From: Diadema setosum
Lineage: Eukaryota; Echinodermata; Echinoidea; Diadematoida; Diadematidae
NCBI GenBank assembly: GCA_033980235.1
Contig: CM067067.1
Span: forward strand, 62,001-126,000
DNA length: 64,000 nt
Reading direction: 5' to 3'
Shown: positions 11,495 to 22,344 of the stretch, piece after piece
Numbering within the stretch: the stretch's first letter is position 1
Layout: every line of letters starts with the position of its first letter
Notes under the pieces: generated by a model
Database searches by the model: none
What the model saw: only the letters and a program-made list of their open reading frames with translations
Told to the model about the DNA's origin: nothing
Position numbers and translations under genes: made by a program

Positions 11495-11790
11495 GTTACC
11501 CCAAAAACGCGTAGGTACGTGTACTTTCCGCGTTGCGTTTTGCCATACGCGTTCGTAACGCGTACACATTGTACAGCAAAATATTCCCCTCCCTTTCACT
11601 ATTGTGGAATAGCGCCATCTCGCGGGCAACATTTCATTATCTGTATGTTCGCGCCCGCGCTCACACCGCAATGCGATCCACATCGGGCCGCGCCATGATA
11701 TTGACTCAAAGTGAAAGAGCTTTAAATTATAACTGACTGTTAATTGAAGAAAAAGAAGAAAACACGTGTGCTTTTATAGTTTTAAGGTGT
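11495..11790. other. Left subterminal region of the 25-kb element
   Basis: CpG-rich with four ACGCGT words, including a hairpin with arms ACCTACGCGT/ACGCGTAGGT at 11488-11517. Such clustered subterminal words often serve as transposase-binding sites; that role is inferred. No gene. Confidence 0.5.
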
Positions 11791-11794
11791 CACT

Positions 11795-14700
11795 GAGAAG
11801 GGGTGATGTATTCAAAAATGAATAAACACGTATTTTCGGCGTTGACTTGCTCATTTTTACCTGTCGGTGCTGAATATTGTTTTAGCTTGAGTTTCATTTT
11901 TATGGCATACTTGTTCTCCATGTTGATGTTTCTTTCAGTCCTTGGTGGTTGGTGTTGTTGGTTTTTTTTTTTTTTTCGTGTGAGGTGACCTATTTTGTTT
12001 TAGTGTACGAGCTGAAATTTTCGCGGTGGTTTTATTTTCGCGAATTTCGCGAATCGTCTTTGAACCGCGAAAATAACAACACGCGAATATAACAACACGC
12101 GAATAACTAAGGTTAGTTTACTTAGACCCTCGCAACCGCGAAATAAACAACACGCGAAAACGTCCCCCAAGTAGCTCTAGATTTGCAAAAATATCTGTAC
12201 GCGAAAATTTCAGCTCGTACAGTAATTCCTATCGTTCTGAACGCATACAACCGCGTTAAATCACAAAAACGTAATGAATAAACACGTATTTTCAGCACTG
12301 GCTTGCTCATTTTTGCCTGTCGGTGCTGAATTTCTTCAGCTTTAGTTTCATTTTTATGGCATGCTTGTTCTTCATGTTGATGTCTCTTTCATTCCTTGGG
12401 GGTTGGTGTTTGTTGTTGTTGTTTTTTTTTTTTGTGTGAGGTGGCCTATTTTGTTTTAATTCTTATCGTTCCGAATGCATACACGTTTTCACGGCGCTGA
12501 CTTGCCCTTCTTTTGCCTGTCGGTGCTGAAGTTCTTTAGCTTGAGTTTCATTTTTATGGCATACATGTTCTTCATGTTGATGTCTCTTTCATTCCTTGGG
12601 GGTTGGTGTTTTTTTTTTTTTTTTTTTTTTTCGTGTGAGGTGACCTATTTTGTTTTAATTCTTATCGGTCCGAACGCATACAACCGCGTTAAGTCACAAA
12701 AAACGTAACGAACAAACACGTTTTCACGGCGCTGACTTGCCCTTCTTTTGCCTGTCGGTGCTGAATTTCTTTAGCTTGAGTTTCATTTTTATGGCATATT
12801 TGTTCTTCATGTTGATGTCTCTTTCATTCCTTGGGGGTTGGCGATTTTTTTTTCTTTCTTTTTTTTTTTTCGTGTGAGGTGACCCATTGTGTTTTAATTC
12901 TTATCGTTCCGAACGCATACAACCGCGTTAAATCACAAAAACGTAATGAATAAACATGTTTTCACGGCGCTGCCTTGCTCAGAGTCATTTTTGCCTGTCG
13001 GTGCTGAATTTCTTCAGCTTTAGTTTCATTTTTATGGCATGCTTGTTCTTCATGTTTATGTCTCTTTCATTCCTTGCGGGTTGGTGTTTTTGTTTTTGTC
13101 TTTTCGTGTGAGGTGACCTATTTTGTTTTAATTCTTATCGTTACGAACGCATACAACCGCGTTAAGTCACAAAGAACGTAACGAACAAATACGTTTTCAC
13201 GGCGCTGACTTGCCCTTCTGTTGCCTGTCGGTGCTGAATTTCTTTAGCTTGAGTTTCATTTTTATGGCATACTTGTTCTTCATGTTGATGTATCTTTCAT
13301 TCCTTGGGGTTGGTGGTTTGTTTGTTTGTTGTTGTTTTTTCCGTGTGAGGTGACCTATTTTGTTTTAATTCTTATCGTCCCGAACGCATACAACCGCGTT
13401 AAATCACAAAAACGTAATGAATAAACACGTTTTCACGGCGCTGCCTTGCTCAGAGTCATTTTTGCCTGTCGGTGCTGCATTTCTTCAGCTTTAGTTTCAT
13501 TTTTATGGCATGCTTGTTCTTCATGTTGATGTCTCTTTCATTCCTTGGGGGTTGGTGTTTGTTGTTGTTGGTTTTTTTTGTGTGAGGTGGCCTATTTTGT
13601 TTTAATTCTTATCGTTCCGAATGCATACAACCGCGTTAAGTCACAAAAAACGTAACGAACAAACACGTTTTCACGGCGCTGACTTGCCCTTCTTTTGCCT
13701 GTCGGTGCTGAATTTCTTTAGCTTGAGTTTCATTTTTATGGCATACTTGTTCTTCATGTTGATGTCTCTTTCATTCCTTGGGGGTTGGCGATTTTTTTTT
13801 TTTTTTTCGTGTGAGGTGACCCATTTTGTTTTAATTCTTCTCGTTCTGAACGCATGCTACTGCGTTAAATCACAAAAACGTAATGAATAAACACGTTTTC
13901 ACGGCGCTGCCTTGCTCAGAGTCATTTTTGCCTGTCGGTGCTGAATTTCTTCAGCTTTAGTTTCATTTTTATGGCATGCTTGTTCTTCATGTTGATGTCT
14001 CTTTCATTCCTTGGGGGTTGGTGGTTGTTGTTGTTGTTGGTTTTTTTTTTTTCGTGTGAGGTGACCTATTTTGTTATCGTTCCGAACGCATACAACCGCG
14101 TAAATCACAAAAAAAGAAAACGTATAATAAACGAACAAATACGTTTTCACGGCGCTGACTTGCCCTTCTTTTGCCTGTCGGTGCTGAATTTCTTTAGCTT
14201 GAGTTTCATTTTTATGGCATACTTGTTCTTCATGTTGATGTCTCTTTCATTCCTTGGGGGTTGGTGGTTGTTGTTGTTGTTGGTTTTTTTTTTTTTTTCG
14301 TGTGAGGTGACCTATTTTGTTATCGTTCCGAATGCATACAACCGCGTTAAGTCACAAAAAACGTATCGAACAAACACGTTTTCACTGCGCTGACTTGCCC
14401 TTCTTTTGCCTGTCGGTGCTGAATTTCTTTAGCTTGAGTTTCATTTTTATGGCATACTTGTTCTTCATGTTGATGTCTCTTTCATTCCTTGGGGGTTGGC
14501 GATTTTTTTTTTTTTTTTTTTCGTGTGAGGTGACCCATTTTGTTTTAATTCTTCTCGTTCCGAACGCATACAACCGCGTTAAATCACAAAAACGTAATGA
14601 ATAAACACGTTTTCACGGCGCTGCCTTGCTCAGAGTCATTTTTGCCTGTCGGTGCTGAATTTCTTCAGCTTTAGTTTCATTATTATGGCATGCTTGTTCT

Positions 14701-15985
14701 TCATGTTGATGTCTCTTTCATTCCTTGGGGGTTGGTGGTTGTTGTTGTTGTTGTTGGGTTTTTTTTTTTCGTGTGAGGTGACCTATTTTGTTATCGTTCC
14801 GAACGCATACAACCGCGTAAGTCACAAAAAACGTATAACGAGCAAATACGTTTTCACGGCGCTGACTTGCCCTTCTTTTGCCTGTCGGTGCTGAATTTCT
14901 TTAGCTTGAGTTTCATTTTTATGGCATACTTGTTCTTCATGTTGATGTCTCTTTCATTCCTTGGGGGTTGGCGATTTTTTTTTTTCCGTTTGAGGTTACC
15001 CATTTTGTTTTAATTCCTGTCGTTCCGAACGCATACAACCGCGTTAAATCACAAAAACGTAATGAATAAACACGTTTTCACGGCGCTGCCTTGCTCAGAG
15101 TCATTTTTGCCTGTCGGTGCTGAATTTCTTCAGCTTTAGTTTCATTTTTATGGCATGCTTGTTCTTCATGTTGATGTCTCTTTCATTCCTTGGGGGTTGG
15201 TGGTTGTTGTTGTTGTGTGTTTTTTTTCGTGTGAGGTGACCTATTTTGTTATCGTTCCGAACGCATACAACCGCGTAAGTCACGAAAAACGTATAACGAA
15301 CAAATACGTTTTCACGGCGCTGACTTGCCCTTCTTTTGCCTGTCGGTGCTGAATTTCTTTAACTTGAGTTTCATTTTTATGGCATACTTGCTCTTCATGT
15401 TGATGTCTCTTTCATTCCTTGGGAGTTGGCGATTTTTTTTTTTCCGTTTGAGGTTACCCATTTTGTTTTAATTCCTGTCGTTCCGAACGCATACTACCGC
15501 GTTAAATCACAAAAACCTAATGAATAAACACGTTTTCATGGCGCTGCCTTGCTCAGAGTCATTTTTGCCTATCGGTGCTGAATTTCTTTAGCTTGAGTTT
15601 CTTTTTTATGGCATGCTTGTTCTTCATGTTGATGTCTCTTTCATTCCTTGGGGTTGGTGTTTGTTTGTTTGTTTGTTTTTGTGTGAGGTGACCTATTTTG
15701 TTTTAATTCGTATCGTTCCGAACGCATACAACCGCGTTAAATCACAAAAACGTAATGAATAAACACGTTTTCACGGCGCTGACTTGCTCATTTCTGCCTG
15801 TCGGTGCTGAATTTCTTTAGCTTGAATTTCATTTTCATGGCATACATATTGGTACTTGTTCTTCATGTTGATGTTCCTTTCATTCCATGGGGGTTGGTAA
15901 TTCTTTTTGTTGTTTGTGTAAGGTGACCTACATGTATTTTGTTTAAATTCTTATCGTTCCGAAAGCATACAACCGCGTAAAATAA
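11795..15985. repeat. Satellite array, ~235-bp monomers in an A/B higher-order repeat
   Basis: About 17 monomers can be counted by the word CCTGTCGGTGCTGAA, spaced about 230-240 bp (one 460-bp gap caused by a MITE at 12003). Two monomer types largely alternate: A with CTTTAGCTTGAG and GACTTGCCCTTC, and B with CTTCAGCTTTAG and TGCCTTGCTCAGAGTC. This gives a ~470-bp higher-order unit from about 12.7 to 15.5 kb. Each monomer has a variable T-run or (GTT)n. Open frames inside, up to 151 codons, repeat with the monomer and are not genes. Confidence 0.93.
12003..12222. mobile_element. TA-flanked MITE inside the satellite
   Basis: The ends GTGTACGAGCTGAAATTTTC and, inverted, CTGTACGAGCTGAAATTTTC form the TIR, with TA at 12001-12002 and 12223-12224. 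Neighbouring monomers read TTTTGTTTTAATTC at this place, which is exactly the sequence left when the MITE and one TA are removed. Confidence 0.88.
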
Positions 15986-17107
15986 TATCTTGTACGCATC
16001 TTAACACGTAACGCTAATTATCATGAATATATCATGGAGTATGTTCTTTTTACAGACATAAATCGACGTGATAAAATTAGAGTACACGAAATATGTTTAG
16101 TTTCGGGAAATAAAATAAGATTTACTCTCTGAGATTACATCATCGAACCTTTCGACAAATGCAGGAGACTAAAACTGTGATTGTTGTTTTATGAACTGTA
16201 TATTGGCATGCAACGCTTGCGCAGCAGTGAAACAAAAATGTTATTCACAGGCTTACATCCTTTTTATTCCAACCCATTTGTTTACATATCTTAACCACAC
16301 GCAAATCGAAGCGTCCACATCGTTCTCCAGCGCACCTCTAGCCCTAGGCCCTTGCCCGAAATGGGCTTTGGGACATTCCATTCAATGACGGGGTTTTTAT
16401 TTTGCAACGTTGTCAACTAACTCTCATGTAAAGCAAGTTCATGCTACGGCTAATCTATTTTATGATGCATCATAATCTAATAATTATGCTTACATAACCT
16501 AGGTCGAATTTGCAGAGACATAGAAAAAGATTTGACATTCAATCGTGATACATTTGGTACAGGTACGTTTAACTACTCATTCACCCTGTACTGTAATCCG
16601 CATGTCTGCTCCGCGCGTGTTTTCGCTATCACTAAAACTTCGATCGCGATGGTGTGTGTGTGTACTGTACTGTACGGTTCTTCGGCGGGGGCGTGGGCCG
16701 GCCGGGTCGATCGGCCGGCGGTCGTCAGATCGTCGACGAAACATAGACCACGCACCGCGCGGCGCAGCACGTGACTTGGTACCAAGGCACAAACAAATTG
16801 GACATACGTTGTGCGAAATCAAACTCCACTAAAATGGTATTGACGCTTTAATGTAATGAGTATATTCCAAGTTCATGTTTGACCGAGTTTTGCGAAGAAA
16901 TTCTGTACTTTGTAAGTTTTCCTCGCACGAGAAAAGGAATGTGATCGGTGAACTAGCTACCCATACAACAGTAGTGTGTACTGAAGAACAGTGGAGCGCG
17001 AGCAGCTAACACGCAGCTGCTACACAAGTAGCTTGTGTAGCTATCAAAGAGATTTTTCTCCGCCCCACCACTAGAGGGCGGACAATGGAGTCAGTGATTT
17101 CATGTTT
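15986..17107. other. Gene-free stretch with a CpG-rich patch
   Basis: Ordinary AT-rich sequence at 15986-16580 is followed by a markedly CpG-rich patch (16590-16770). Overlapping open frames in the patch run in several frames at once, a sign of composition rather than coding. No gene recognised. Confidence 0.5.
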
Positions 17108-17109
17108 TC

Positions 17110-17234
17110 TTTTAGACGGCACAGATTGGGGACCCTAAACCTAACCCTAACCCTAACCCTAAAACCCTAACCCTAATCCAACGTGTTTCCCATAGGTTTA
17201 ATACGCGCCATGCCCCAATCTGTGCCGTCTAAAA
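17110..17234. mobile_element. Small TIR element with a telomere-type repeat core
   Basis: The arm TTTTAGACGGCACAGATTGG (17110 on) is repeated inverted at 17215-17234. Between the arms lie about seven CCCTAA repeats (17133-17176), with slight imperfections. The flanking target duplication is unclear. Confidence 0.7.
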
Positions 17235-18034
17235 AAAAAAAAAAAAAAACGCGAGCCCGCCATTGTACCACTTAGTAATGGCGGACTTTGCCTACTAAGT
17301 ATACATTTTCTACAGCGCGTATTACGTGAACTTCTGAACTTTTACGCGAGTACGCACTTGATTTTGGCAACGTTAGGAATGTACCAAATAAACTTTCAAA
17401 CTTTCAACCAAGCCTACGGTGTGCTGCAGATTCTTGGGGCGAAATTTGCCTTTATTAAAGCCTAGCTTCTGGTATTTTGAATTTGTACAATAATTCTTAT
17501 TCTATATAAGGTAACAAATAAAACTACTTCATATATTTACTATATATTTTAAAGCGTAATACAAAATTTTTTTTCAGTCTAAGAAAACTTGTTTCAAATA
17601 AAAAAAAATAATATGTACAGTTCTTGATTCAAGTCTAAATTCCATGCGCCTTCTTGATCTTGCAGTTTCCCATGGATAAGATGCATTTAAGTAATCAGCT
17701 GTTACGGAGTTGTAGGCCTACTACATACAGCCCCTATTAGACTGTAATTCTGACTGTCATTTTATCGGTGGCGTTTATGATTTTATACTCTTACCCATAA
17801 AAAAAGAGGCAAATACGAACATTATGAAATGAGTAAGTTTTTGTCAGAATTCCTTATCAATATCAATTGTTGACATAATAGTTTTCAGATTTCACTTGCT
17901 TCATTATCAAAGCTGTTGTACATCTTAGTTGCTTCAAAAGAATTCACCTTTGATTTATGATTTTACAAACGAATTTTCATTGTTCACCTATTTTTTCTTA
18001 GTTTCATGTTGTAATATTTCACGATGGTATGTGT
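17235..18034. other. No feature seen
   Basis: AT-rich sequence with an A-run at 17232-17250. No open frame with conserved signal and no inverted-repeat pair noticed. Confidence 0.4.
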
Positions 18035-18190
18035 AGGGCTGCCAACTCTCACTCATTTTGGTCCTTTCTCACTCTAAAACTTTATTTCATTTGCATGCAT
18101 TTCTACTGATCTCACTCATTTTGACTCCTAAATTATAGCATTGGCCTATGGGAGTCTCACTCTCAACTAGTTTCCAATGTTGGCAGCCCT
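18035..18190. mobile_element. Small hAT-like TIR element
   Basis: AGGGCTGCCAAC at the left end is repeated inverted as GTTGGCAGCCCT at the right. CTCACTC words recur inside. No clean target duplication is visible, so the family call is tentative. Confidence 0.5.
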
Positions 18191-18767
18191 GGTGGTTGTC
18201 TTTCCATGGCAAGATATGGCATTTTTTTTCCATCCAGGGTCAAAGAAGAAACCGACAGGAAGGAAATGAAAAAGGATAGAATGAAACACCTGCTCAGTAG
18301 GCTCTTTTTTGGATCGATATGACACAAATAGTGAACGTAGTACGGTACATTAGAAATTCGGTAAAGTTCTGAATAGTTCATTAGTGGAAAAATGAGCAAA
18401 AAATTTGAGGGATTCCATCGGATCGAGATCTATATCTAAATAGAAACTATAAGTACGCATTACAGCAGACTGGACCTGATACAAACCTACTGTCTAGCTA
18501 TGATTATACATGTATGGTCTATAGACTATCTAACGTTAGACAATTCTCCAACATAAAGATGTAGTGAACTTATAAATAACACGTGGATCATTGACGTGCG
18601 TACAGACATCGAAGATCCTATATTACGATCTTTATTAGACTAGTTGTGCGTTGACCTCTAAGCTAGCTGGATGAGTATAGATGAGCCGCAGACTTTACGC
18701 ACCAAATCTCTACTGTACTGTGTATCTAACACACAGACACAGGCACACACACAGACACACACACACA

Positions 18768-18805
<38 letters not shown>

Positions 18806-19639
18806 CTACGTTCATTCGGCATGCAGCACACTGGGCATTATTTGCCTCTTGGATATAACAAGGGTATGTGTACATGGTAATGGTAGGAGACTCCGTTGTG
18901 GTACCGTGTGTGTAGGTGTGCGCGCTACCTATCACGCCTACCGTACATACGGTGTATGTACACACCAATGGTACACACACACTGGCTTCCCCCCCCCCCC
19001 CCCCCCCACGATGAGATGACCATGCTAGTGTAGCTGCATCAAAGAGAGAGAAAAATCTCTTTGAGCTGCATGCTGCATGAAAACAGCTGCTATATAACAC
19101 GGGCAGCTCGCGGTACTACGGCCACGGTACGGCCTGGTACGTACTGTGTGGCAGTACCGGTATATACGGCACTGCTGTGTAGGCACCCAGGAGATCCACG
19201 AGTGCAACAGTTACTTTGTACCTGTATATAGCGTGTAGGCTATGTCGGTAGGATTGTACAAGAACAACAGTAGGTCTACTACATACTAGTACAAGTATAC
19301 TAATAGTACGTAGGTGTCCAAGACTGCATTGTAACCGACACCCCATTACGACAATTATCACGCTATAAATAGATCCCCAAAAAATTCAATAACAATACAG
19401 ACTGTAGGGCCTATACTGCCTTAAGGTGTTTGGTTCAGAGTTAATTTTCTTCAACAGATTCTAAGCTGTTGACATTACAAAGATATACCTACAATTTGTA
19501 TCTTTCTAAATTACGTGAAAATTGCCTGTCAGATATGCATGTTAGTCACTTTTTAGAGTAATTAGTAAAAGATTAAAAAGACAATAGTTCATACTCCGAT
19601 GTTACTATCTGACTGTTTTGCAAAATGTCATTGATTTGT
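18191..19639. other. Gene-free stretch with (CA)n and a C-run
   Basis: (CA)n occupies about 18727-18798 and a C-run 18990-19008. The long open frames across these tracts are low-complexity translations. No gene recognised. Confidence 0.5.
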
Positions 19640-20960
19640 TTATCATATCTGTAACTTTGATACATTTTTTCGGAGCTTTTCTTTTAGTTCTTACAAAGTT
19701 GTCTTCGCGTATACTTCAATTCTTTCATAATGGATGGTTCCCAGTTTGCTTTACATTGTTGTTTGTACTAATCACTACCAGGTTTTTACAGTTTTGTTGA
19801 GACAACGCAGTTTGTGTTTCCCAGCTGAAGAGAGCAGCGTAAAGCTTTTCTGTGAACTTGAAGGGAACATTTTGTTTACAGGTGTTTTATTCAATAATTT
19901 TCCCAATCAATTTCACAGAAGGTCCCGGACACAAATTGGGCTCAACCCTATAAGGGACCGAAACTGAAAAAGGAAATTTAAGAAAGGAAATTCGTTACTT
20001 GAAATTTGAGCGGTTATAATAACCACATTGTGTATAAACACCTATAATCAAAATTCAATGGGGATAGAACTGCAAATCATGCTTTCGAATTTTTCCTTTT
20101 CCAGTACTGGGGACTTAAAGTTCCTCTGTTTACTTACTTTAGTTGTTACTGTTACATTTCGCGTAGTTTTTCTCTTTATGATAATGTATGGTCCATAGTT
20201 TGCTTTATATTGCAATTCGTACTAAATCACTACCAGTTTTTACAGTTTTGTTGAGACAACGCAGTTTGTGTTTCCCAGCTGAAGAGAGCAGCGTTAAGCT
20301 TTTCTGTGAACTTGAAGGGAAAATTTTGTTTACAGGTGTTTTGTTCGATAATTTCCCCAATCAATTTCACAGAAGGTCCCGGACACAAATTGGTCTCAAA
20401 TAACCCTATAACAGAGACTCCAACCCCAAGCACCTTCTGATCTGGAGATTCTCCCGCCCGAAACCCCTAACAAACGGGAGACTCCAAGTTGACGTGTGCG
20501 AAGCGCGAAGTTCCTAGGGTTTTAGATGTTCTCTGGTGCTATCTAAGGCTTACTTGTTCAACATACGATAGCAATAAGTAAGAAATCCTTTCCACCGGGA
20601 GACACAGAGCCTGGGCGGGAGAATTCAAATCTCAAACGGGAGAACGGGAGATTTTGCAAAAATGGGCTTTCGGCGGGAGATCTCCCGTCGAAAACGGGAG
20701 GGTTGAAGTCTCTGCTATAAGGGACCGAAACTGGAAAAGGAAATTTAATAAAGGAAATTATTTACTTGAAATTTGAGGGGTAATAACCACATTCTGTGTA
20801 AACACCTAATCAAAATTCAATGGGGATAGAACTGCAAATCATGCTTTCGAATTTTTCCTTTTCCAGTACTGGGGACTTAAAGTTCCTCTGTTTACTTACT
20901 TTAGTTGTTATTGTTACATTTCGCGTAGTTCTCTTTCATGATAATACATGATTCACAATT
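19640..20960. repeat. ~455-bp tandem repeat, about three partial copies
   Basis: Near-identical stretches include 'TTTTGTTGAGACAACGCAGT' at about 19791 and 20246, and 'GGGACTTAAAGTTCCTCTGT' at about 20110 and 20871. A MITE at 20412-20714 stretches the second interval. The 60- to 77-residue frames repeat with the unit and are not supported as genes. Confidence 0.8.
20412..20714. mobile_element. CAGAG-ended TIR element with 6-bp target duplication
   Basis: The ends CAGAGACTCCAACCC and, inverted, CAGAGACTTCAACCC form the TIR. CTATAA flanks both sides (20406-20411, 20715-20720). The sister repeat copy at about 19948 reads CCCTATAAGGG without the insert: a ready-made empty site. CGGGAG words are repeated inside. 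Probably hAT-like. Confidence 0.85.
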
Positions 20961-22344
20961 TGCTTTACACTGCAATTACATTGCAAGCCGATATGAGAAG
21001 AAGGACGGGGCGCATGCCTCCCGCCACGCGAGCCAGAGAGTCATCATGCAGTCTTCTATACAAGAAAAAAATAGCGGAGGAGGTATCACTGGGAGCCGGC
21101 AAGCGATATCTGTTTTAATTCCTGAAGCAGTACGAGTCAACGGGCTCCATAGGAGTGAAGAAGATTTAATCCCCGCCCTCGAAGCTCGAAGACTTCCGTA
21201 CCATTATCTACAACCTGTGAGGTCCTTTCAACGACAGCTCTGATAGGGACATTCAACTTGCCACAGACTACCATCTTGATATAGACGCGTCTTGCTCTAT
21301 ACCATCAGGTGGGGTGCAGGCAAGGCCGAGGCTGGGCCCCTGAAACAACGGCTCTTTTTAGAGCCACCAGAGATTCAAGAAAGAACAAAGAGATACTCTC
21401 ATGATTGAACATAATATCACTTTCTCAACTTTCTTCCCTATCTTTTCCTACCCTACATTTACACGAATAGCATGCTCCCTATTGCATGCATACGAAACTG
21501 TTTTTTCATCCCTCTTTTCCCTTGCCTCCATTGTAAGAAATAGTGTTGTGTGACATTGACAATGTTATTGCATCATTTTTCTCTGCAAGTGAGAGGTGAG
21601 TTTCTGTTCATGTGTTGATGTGTACTGCAGTTGAAAAGCGTTCGAAATTCCTTTCCCGTGTATCGTGGAAACTCGATAGATCTAGGCCTACTAAAGGAGA
21701 TCTCACATACAAGGAATACTTACATCAAAATATTTTTTTCCGTTCCCAATGAATTCATTTCCTCTTCCTTTTTTGCTTTGATCGTTTATTGACAGTTGAC
21801 TCGACGTACCGAGTTTCCACTGTACATTATTTTCGCGGAGTGTTCGGTGCTGCGAACTACGGCTATAGGGCCTACTTATATTTTTATTTTCATTTCTGTC
21901 GTTTCTGACCTTGTTTGTTACGATTACTTCGGTCTGATATTACTTAGTTCATTCCCTCTATATTTTCTTTCAAGTGTCTCGCACAATACATGCACTTTCG
22001 GAGCGGCAATTTCTCCGCTTCACTGCAGTATTTCGTAGGAAGCTGATCCCAACCGCTTCGATGTGCTGTATGTTATCTTTTGTAATGTTTGTGTTGTCGT
22101 TGGTTGTGGGGAAAATTGTTGATACTTCGTGATTTTGCTAAGGCGTTTATCTCGAGTGATGATGGTGGTCGTGTTTCTTAATGTTGATAGGAATAGGACA
22201 ACATGATCTGAGTGATGGTGATGATAATGATGCTGGTGTGAATGCTGAGCGTACCGTGTCCTTCTTTTACTTTTATTTCATTTCTCCCTCTTTTACCCTT
22301 CTGGTTGGGGGAGGTGGTTGTGGCCTATAAGTTACCACATAATT
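20961..22344. other. No gene recognised
   Basis: A 101-codon open frame at 20938-21243 starts inside the tandem repeat and shows no motif I can place. The rest is T-rich with scattered short frames. Confidence 0.4.

Noticed and set aside
13938..14393. 151-codon open frame and its relatives, with repeated FFSLSFIFMAYLFFMLMSL-like hydrophobic stretches
   Set aside because: They repeat with the satellite monomer, pass through T-runs and (GTT)n of variable length, and have no start or splice context. They are translations of the satellite.
16545..16832. 95-codon arginine-rich frame in the CpG-rich patch
   Set aside because: Four overlapping frames on both strands are open here, as expected from GC-rich composition; no motif or splice context.
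18681..19100. 112- and 124-codon frames on both strands
   Set aside because: They are translations of (CA)n and C-runs, giving histidine/threonine or cysteine/valine repeats and poly-proline or poly-glycine.
20938..21243. 101-codon open frame that might be a gene fragment
   Set aside because: It starts in the tandem repeat, lacks recognisable motifs, and no neighbouring exon or transposase domain supports it.
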